NCBI GenBank assembly: GCA_902796565.1
Contig: CADBPP010000148.1
Coordinates: forward strand, 1-11,544
Source of the DNA: an uncultured Eubacteriales bacterium
GTDB lineage: Bacteria > Bacillota > Clostridia > Eubacteriales > Anaerofustaceae
Direction: 5' to 3'
DNA length: 11,544 nt
The notes beneath the pieces are model-generated. The model did not search any database. It was given only the letters and a program-made list of their open reading frames with translations, and was not told where the DNA came from. Position 1 is the first letter of the stretch, and each line of letters opens with the position of its first letter. A program made the translations under genes and the position numbers. Below are positions 6,711-11,544 of this stretch, in pieces.

Positions 6711-7841
6711 ATGGAAAGCTACGCCATAATGCATCTGGACAGACATGTCGCGACGATCAGAAGCGACGGGTCCTGTACGATATACTATCCGTCTTTCATG
6801 CCTTATAACCTGTGGCTCGAAAAAGCACGGGGAGAGGATCTGGATACAAGACTCAACAATCTCAATAACTTCTTCTGCTGGTGTTCTTCCCGTTTGGTCA
6901 GCACCGAGCGAAAAAACTACACAGAGATGCTTGAGTGTCTCGGCCATGGGTACACCGTTTCCGAAAGGGAGCGGGCGCAGATCGCACTTTCCTATCATGC
7001 CATGTGTCTCACGGATGTATTCTGGGTACGCAGAAAATGGGAAAATATCCGCTATGAGGATATCTGCCTGTATGGGCATTCCCTTTCCGATGCCTTCGTG
7101 GACGTTTCTCTCAGGGGAAAAGCGCTGAGTGCCGAAAACTCGGAACTGATAAAAAGCGAAGACTGGGGAAGTGATCTTTCAACATCCGGTGTCGCCGCCA
7201 AGGCATGGATAAGAAACAATGATGGATTCGTGCTTCTAAAGGGCGGAGATGAGTTTGAAGTGCAGGCGGAACTGCTGGCAAGCAGGATAGCAAGACACTT
7301 TAAAGTGGACCAGGTGATGTACGAGCCCTGCATCTATGACGGTATCCCGGTCTCCCAAAGCATGATCATGACTTCTGTCGAAAAGGGCATAGTGCCTGCG
7401 GAACATGTCTCGATCTACGCGGCAAACCATGACACGACCCTGAAAGACATCGTGGACAGGCACGACCGGTACGGATATCACATGATGAATATAATTGATT
7501 ATCTTGTGGGAAATACGGACAGACACTGGGGAAACTGGGGATTCTGGGTCACAAGCCGTGACAACCGTCTCGGGAAACTGCATCCGCTGATGGATTTCAA
7601 CCGCTCATTCCGTTCCTACGACACGATCGACGGTGCCGGGTGTCTTACCACAGAGGAAAGGATCTCACAGAAAGATGCCGCGATCATCGGAGTGAGAGCA
7701 GTGGGGCTGAATCAGATCCGCCCTCTGCCTGAAAACACGGAGGAAATGTTCCGTGAACTGAATCGCCTGTGCGGTTCAAGGCTGGATGAGATGTTTGATA
7801 ACAGACTGGATATCCTGCGAAGGGAATCACCGAAACAATGA
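6711..7841 (+). CDS. HipA-like serine/threonine kinase domain protein (no HipB partner)
   Basis: A 376-aa protein whose C-terminal half carries HipA-type kinase motifs: FVLLKGG with Lys177 as the likely ATP-contacting lysine, GNTDRHWGN with catalytic Asp270 and Asn275, and LMDFNRSF with Asp295 as the metal-binding aspartate. All key residues are present, so it should be active. HipA proteins phosphorylate a cellular target, in the classic case glutamyl-tRNA synthetase, and cause growth arrest. The N-terminal 165 residues are not the usual HipA N-subdomain. They start IMHLDRHVATI and include CLTDVFWVR and SLSDAFVDVSL, a pattern I recall from clostridial stand-alone HipA-like proteins. The start has a modest AAGGA nine bases upstream. 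GC is visibly lower than in its neighbours (for example 25 of 60 bases at 6841-6900 against 39 of 60 at 8641-8700), and cysteine and tryptophan are frequent, suggesting horizontal acquisition. It is a one-gene unit between two terminators. Confidence 0.8.
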   Translation: MESYAIMHLDRHVATIRSDGSCTIYYPSFMPYNLWLEKARGEDLDTRLNNLNNFFCWCSSRLVSTERKNYTEMLECLGHGYTVSERERAQIALSYHAMCLTDVFWVRRKWENIRYEDICLYGHSLSDAFVDVSLRGKALSAENSELIKSEDWGSDLSTSGVAAKAWIRNNDGFVLLKGGDEFEVQAELLASRIARHFKVDQVMYEPCIYDGIPVSQSMIMTSVEKGIVPAEHVSIYAANHDTTLKDIVDRHDRYGYHMMNIIDYLVGNTDRHWGNWGFWVTSRDNRLGKLHPLMDFNRSFRSYDTIDGAGCLTTEERISQKDAAIIGVRAVGLNQIRPLPENTEEMFRELNRLCGSRLDEMFDNRLDILRRESPKQ

Positions 7842-7861
7842 TCATTCACAAGTATATCCTG

Positions 7862-7902
7862 CAGACGGCGGAATCCGGGTCTCCGCCGTCTGTTATTGTT
7901 TT
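7862..7902 (+). terminator. Strong rho-independent terminator after the HipA-like gene
   Basis: CAGACGGCGGA (7862-7872) pairs perfectly over 11 bp with TCCGCCGTCTG (7882-7892), loop of nine bases, followed by TTATTGTTTT. It starts about 20 bases after the stop codon and separates the kinase from the cdaA operon. Confidence 0.85.
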
Positions 7903-7990
7903 ACCGTTTACCGGTCACTTCATTTTTTCCTGCCCGTGAAAAGGAACTCATGGCATTTTAATCTCTCCCGGGTAGATAAGAAAGAGAGTG

Positions 7991-8001
7991 TGTGATAAAA
8001 T
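7991..8001 (+). promoter_or_regulatory. Possible extended -10 promoter of the cdaA operon
   Basis: TGTGATAAAAT contains a TG-n-GATAAA extended -10 about 33 bases before the cdaA ATG. No convincing -35 is visible at 16-18 bases upstream. The position after the terminator and before the first gene of the operon is right, but the match is only fair. AGGAG (8021-8025) is the ribosome binding site for cdaA. Confidence 0.35.
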
Positions 8002-8032
8002 TTACAAGTAAACATACTTTAGGAGAATCATC

Positions 8033-8869
8033 ATGTGGGAAACCCTAAGGTCCGTCATATCCACAGGGATATCGGCCATGAACTTCATGGCAGTGATCGA
8101 CATACTGATCACGGCCACAGTGATCTACCTCCTCCTGGAATGGCTCAAGGACTCCCAGGCCATACAGGTCCTCAAGGGCGTTCTGATCATAGTGGCCCTG
8201 ACCCAGATCAGCGGATGGATAGGACTGGTCACGATAAACTACATACTCAGGAACCTCTTGACCGTGGGACTGATCGCCATCATAATCATGTTCCAGCCGG
8301 AACTGAGAAGGACTCTGGAAAAGATAGGTTCCACCCGTCTCAGGGATTTCATCTCATCCTTCTCCACGAAGGAAGAGAGCGAGAACATCACCAGGACCAT
8401 AGAGCAGGTGGTATCCGCCGCCAGCGAGATGTCCAGGACCAAGACGGGAGCCCTCATCGTATTCGAGAGGGACACCAATCTCAAGGACATCATCGACACC
8501 GGTACCCTTCTGGATTCGGTGCCCACCAAGCAGCTGCTCATAAACATCTTCACGCCGAACACGCCGCTGCATGACGGCGCGGTCATCATAGGAAAGGAAG
8601 ACCACCGCATCAAGGCCGCGGGATGTCTTCTGCCCCTTACCCAGAACCGCAACCTCTCCCAGGAGATAGGCACCCGCCACCGCTCCGCCATAGGCATGAG
8701 CGAGATCTCGGACGCCATAGTGGTGATCGTCAGCGAGGAGACCGGGGTCATAAGCTATGCCTTAAACGGAAAGCTCTCCCGTTTCCTGGACGCGAAGGCC
8801 CTCACCAGGGTCCTTACGGACGCTCTGGTGAACACCCCGGGCAATTCAGGTGAAAAGGAGGCGGAGTGA
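8033..8869 (+). CDS. cdaA: Membrane-bound diadenylate cyclase CdaA
   Basis: A 278-aa enzyme that joins two ATP into cyclic di-AMP, the messenger that controls potassium and osmolyte balance and cell-wall stability. Three N-terminal membrane helices are visible (about 16-37, 44-62, 66-86), followed by a short linker and the cytoplasmic DAC domain (about 115-265). Both signature motifs are intact: Asp181-Gly-Ala in NTPLHDGAVI, and Arg215-His-Arg in GTRHRSAIG. The length matches the CdaA family (about 270-280 aa). The ATG at 8033 has AGGAG seven bases upstream. It is the first gene of an operon and its stop overlaps the start of cdaR, the usual pairing in Bacillota. Base composition is high-GC like the rest of the core genes. 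Confidence 0.96.
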   Translation: MWETLRSVISTGISAMNFMAVIDILITATVIYLLLEWLKDSQAIQVLKGVLIIVALTQISGWIGLVTINYILRNLLTVGLIAIIIMFQPELRRTLEKIGSTRLRDFISSFSTKEESENITRTIEQVVSAASEMSRTKTGALIVFERDTNLKDIIDTGTLLDSVPTKQLLINIFTPNTPLHDGAVIIGKEDHRIKAAGCLLPLTQNRNLSQEIGTRHRSAIGMSEISDAIVVIVSEETGVISYALNGKLSRFLDAKALTRVLTDALVNTPGNSGEKEAE

Positions 8870-10065
8870 TGAAGACCAAGATCGGCAGAGAACAGATCAT
8901 GAGGGCCCTGCTTTCCCTCTTCCTGGCGTTCTTCCTGTGGGTGAGCGCCACCGCGAACACCAACCCGGTGAAAACCGTCAGGTTCACGAACCTTCCCGTG
9001 GAATACATAAACGTGGCGGAGGGTCTGGTGGTGGACAATCCCCTGGAGGGGATAAACGTCAGATTCTCAGGCACAGCCACCCAGATATCAAAGATAAACC
9101 GTACGGACATCAGGGCCGTGGTGGATCTGAGCTCCATCACCCGCGCCGGCGAGTATACCCTGGAGGTGGTGATAGAGGGCCTTCCCGAATATGTCAGCAT
9201 CTCCGACATCAGCGACAAGTACGCCCTGGTCAGGGTTGGCAACGTGATAAACACCTCCTCCGGCTTCGTCCTGGAATCCTCCGGGAGCCTCGCTCCCGGC
9301 TGCATCCTTCTGGGAGCATATTATGACGACGTGCAGGTATCCGTTATCGGAAGCGACAACGTCACGGAAAACATTGCACAGATAAAGGGATACTACGACC
9401 TCTCCGGCAAGAACACCACCTTCAGCACCGAGGTCATCCTGGCTGCCTACGACGCTGCCGGCAATAAGATCGACAAGGTGACCATCTCCCCGGAAAGCGT
9501 GGAGGTCTACGTGCAGGTGGGACAGACCAGGATGGTGCCCATCAACGTTATCCTGGAGGGAGAGCCCGAGACGGGCTTCACCGTGGAGGGAATAACCCTC
9601 TCATCCCCGGACATCCTCCTGGCCGCCGAGAGCTATCTCCTGGATGAGATCTCCAAGGCCGACACCATACCCATCTCGGTCAGCGGAGCCTCCCAGTCCT
9701 TCGACGCGGTGCTGGGCTTCGATCTGCCTGAGGGCGTCAGCGTATACTCCGAGGGAGACATCGTGGCCCATGTGACCATAGACAAGGTCTCCACAAAGAC
9801 CATCGTCTACAACAACATACAGCTCAGGAACGTCTCCGGCGGCACCACCGGCATCATCACGGATGAACTGGACGTGGCCATCACTGTCATGGCCAACGCG
9901 GACATCCTTGAGGGACTGGACGAGGAAAGCATCCCCGCGTTCATAGACCTGGCGGGCCTTGAGGCGGGCGAACATGAGCTCACCATCCAGTACGACATCC
10001 CGGACGGCGTCACGATAATCGACACCACCCAGAAAACAGTCAACGTAACGGTCAGAAATGAGTAA
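8869..10065 (+). CDS. cdaR: CdaA regulatory protein CdaR (YbbR-domain protein)
   Basis: A 398-aa protein with one N-terminal membrane anchor (about 8-26, MRALLSLFLAFFLWVS) and four YbbR-type beta-rich repeats outside the cell, roughly 32-115, 125-205, 212-300 and 308-395. CdaR binds CdaA and modulates c-di-AMP synthesis. I choose the ATG at 8869, which shares bases with the cdaA stop (TGATG) and has AAGGAGG (8855-8861) at seven bases; a GTG one codon earlier (8866) is possible but too close to the ribosome binding site. The overlap indicates translational coupling that keeps CdaA and CdaR in step. The last eight bases overlap the start of the next gene. Confidence 0.93.
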   Translation: MKTKIGREQIMRALLSLFLAFFLWVSATANTNPVKTVRFTNLPVEYINVAEGLVVDNPLEGINVRFSGTATQISKINRTDIRAVVDLSSITRAGEYTLEVVIEGLPEYVSISDISDKYALVRVGNVINTSSGFVLESSGSLAPGCILLGAYYDDVQVSVIGSDNVTENIAQIKGYYDLSGKNTTFSTEVILAAYDAAGNKIDKVTISPESVEVYVQVGQTRMVPINVILEGEPETGFTVEGITLSSPDILLAAESYLLDEISKADTIPISVSGASQSFDAVLGFDLPEGVSVYSEGDIVAHVTIDKVSTKTIVYNNIQLRNVSGGTTGIITDELDVAITVMANADILEGLDEESIPAFIDLAGLEAGEHELTIQYDIPDGVTIIDTTQKTVNVTVRNE

Positions 10066-11544
10066 AAAATACTGCTATAGCGGCAGCGAGATAAGGCTCG
10101 ATGCCCTGGAAGTGATAAAAAAAGGCGATGAGAAGGCTCTTCTGAGGGATAAGCTCCGTCTCGGAAAGGGCTCCGTCATCGAGATCACAAGAAGATCCCT
10201 GGACTCACGGTTTCATGAATCCAGGGGCATCTTTTATGTCTACAGTGTCCTGGTAAGCTCTTCCGAGCCCGTAAAAAGCAGGCTCCTGAAAGAGTGCGCT
10301 CCTCCGAAGACAATTTCCTCCGCCCCTCCCGTGGCAGCCTCCCCGAAAGTTATCATCGCAGGAAGCGGGCCCGCGGGGCTCTTCTGCGCCCTGAGCCTGT
10401 GCGAGGCGGGGATCCGCCCGGTGATCCTGGAAAGAGGCCGGGACATCCCCGAAAGACAGAGGGACGTGGAGGAGTTCAGAAAGACCGGGATCCTCTCGGA
10501 AGAGTCTAACATCCAGTTCGGCCTCGGCGGAGCGGGCACGTTCTCCGACGGGAAGCTGAACACCCGCATCAAGAGCCCCCATATCAGAAAGGTGCTGGAT
10601 ACCTTCGTACGCTTCGGCGCGGATGAGTCGATAAAGTATGACGCACGCCCCCACGTGGGCACAGACAGGCTCTGCGAGATCATCACAGGCATCAGGATGT
10701 ATCTCGAAGCCCAGGGAGCGCTCTTCCGGTTCGGCACTGTTCTCACCGACTTCACGGCCAGCGGAGGAAAAGTCATCTCCGTTACCGTGAACGGCACTGA
10801 GGTGATCGAATGCGACGAGCTGGTGCTGGCGGTGGGAAACGCCGCCAGGGATACGTTCTCCATGCTGGAGGACAAGGCAGTGGCCATCGAACCGAAAGCC
10901 ATCGCCGTCGGAGTCAGGATCGAGCATCCCCAGAGGGTCATGAACGATTACGTCTACGGAAGGTACGCCAATGAGGCCCTGCCCCCCGCGGAATTCTCAG
11001 TGACATACAAGGATCCTTCCGGCAGAGGTGTCTATACCTTCTGCAACTGCCCGGGAGGAGAAGTCATCAACGCCTCCAGCGAGAAAGGGCACCTGTGCAT
11101 CAACGGCATGAGCATGTCGAAAAGAGACGGGGAGAATTCCAACTCCGCCCTGGTGGTGACGGTAAAGCCCGAAGATTATCCCTCTCCCTCCCCCCTTTCG
11201 GGGATCGACTATCAGAGAGCCATCGAGAAGAAGTGCTTTGAGGCAGCCGGAGGCACCTACGCCGTACCGGTGATGGAGATAGGTGAATTCACCGGGAGCG
11301 GCTCTGCCTGCTCAACGAAGACCACCGCCGCTCCTTCATGGGTCAGTTCGGACATGAACGAACTGCTCCCGAAGGAGATATCTTCCGCCCTGAAGAACGC
11401 TCTCACGGAGTATTCGGAAAGGATCCGGGGCTTTGACTCGGGCCTGATCCTGGCTCCGGAGACCCGCACGTCCTGCCCGGTCAGGATCCTCAGGGGAAAG
11501 GACATGCACAGCGTGACGCTTACGAACCTTTATCCCGCGGGAGA
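10058..11544 (+). CDS. FAD-dependent dehydrogenase, COG2509 type (3' end outside window)
   Basis: The frame stays open from the ATG at 10058 to the window edge: 495 codons seen, with perhaps 30-45 missing for this family. A dinucleotide-binding motif VIIAGSGPAGLFCAL lies at about 98-112 (Gly102, Gly104, Gly107), followed by VILERG. It is preceded by an N-terminal domain containing ITRRSLDSR and YVYSVLV, typical of COG2509. Later family-like stretches are FGLGGAGTFSDGKLNTR, CNCPGGEVINASSE, INGMSMSKRDGENSNSALVV and GLILAPETRTSCPVRI. These recall uncharacterised NAD/FAD-utilising dehydrogenases of Clostridia. No ribosome binding site is visible; the ATG overlaps the cdaR stop by eight bases, so translation is probably coupled. 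Its reaction is not established. In related genomes this gene sits between cdaR and glmM. Confidence 0.85.
   Translation, partial: MSKKYCYSGSEIRLDALEVIKKGDEKALLRDKLRLGKGSVIEITRRSLDSRFHESRGIFYVYSVLVSSSEPVKSRLLKECAPPKTISSAPPVAASPKVIIAGSGPAGLFCALSLCEAGIRPVILERGRDIPERQRDVEEFRKTGILSEESNIQFGLGGAGTFSDGKLNTRIKSPHIRKVLDTFVRFGADESIKYDARPHVGTDRLCEIITGIRMYLEAQGALFRFGTVLTDFTASGGKVISVTVNGTEVIECDELVLAVGNAARDTFSMLEDKAVAIEPKAIAVGVRIEHPQRVMNDYVYGRYANEALPPAEFSVTYKDPSGRGVYTFCNCPGGEVINASSEKGHLCINGMSMSKRDGENSNSALVVTVKPEDYPSPSPLSGIDYQRAIEKKCFEAAGGTYAVPVMEIGEFTGSGSACSTKTTAAPSWVSSDMNELLPKEISSALKNALTEYSERIRGFDSGLILAPETRTSCPVRILRGKDMHSVTLTNLYPAG

Noticed and set aside
7838..7939. A 33-codon ORF starting in an ATGA overlap with the HipA-like stop
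   Set aside because: It runs straight through the perfect 11-bp terminator hairpin and has no family-like features. I considered it as an antitoxin partner and dropped it.
7786..7995. A 69-codon plus-strand frame over the kinase end and the following gap
   Set aside because: It starts inside the kinase gene, spans the terminator, and has no ribosome binding site.
10205..10941. Two overlapping minus-strand frames inside the flavoprotein gene
   Set aside because: The plus-strand frame carries the FAD-binding motif and family signatures; the minus frames are mirrors of it.
1..11544. CRISPR array, tRNA, rRNA, insertion sequence or prophage
   Set aside because: I looked for regularly spaced repeats, tRNA-like ends, transposase motifs and flanking direct repeats and saw none.

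Overview
The window looks like a chromosomal segment of a fairly GC-rich member of the Bacillota, most likely class Clostridia. The evidence is the cdaA-cdaR pair followed by a COG2509-type flavoprotein, two small SpoVA-family-like membrane proteins, strong AGGAGG-type ribosome binding sites, and a DnaE with an intact-looking PHP domain. This placement is an inference from gene content; no rRNA or other taxonomic marker is present.

Layout. (1) Minus strand, 1-3724: dnaE (DNA polymerase III alpha, 1200 aa after correcting the start to 3724) with an extended -10 promoter. Just downstream a new promoter drives a gene cut by the window edge, whose first 18 residues resemble ZapA. (2) Plus strand, 3863-5684: a good sigma-A promoter and a 572-aa serine hydrolase. 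Its C-terminal half is an intact PHB-depolymerase-like alpha/beta hydrolase. Its N-terminal half looks like a degenerate copy of the same fold. (3) 5705-6531: a hairpin, an 8-codon leader ORF, two small hydrophobic proteins resembling SpoVAC/SpoVAE, and a terminator. (4) 6639-7902: a lower-GC insert-like unit holding one HipA-like kinase, preceded by a near-perfect 16-bp palindrome and closed by a strong terminator. (5) 8033-11544: cdaA, cdaR and a COG2509 FAD-dependent dehydrogenase in overlapping frames, the last cut by the window end.

How the genes work together. The CdaA/CdaR unit makes and controls c-di-AMP at the membrane; in related genomes the same operon usually continues into glmM, linking it to cell-wall precursor synthesis. 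dnaE and zapA-like serve replication and division. The hydrolase/SpoVA-like block and the orphan HipA-like kinase are the accessory parts, and the places where something poorly described may sit. I saw no tRNA, rRNA, CRISPR array, transposase or phage gene.
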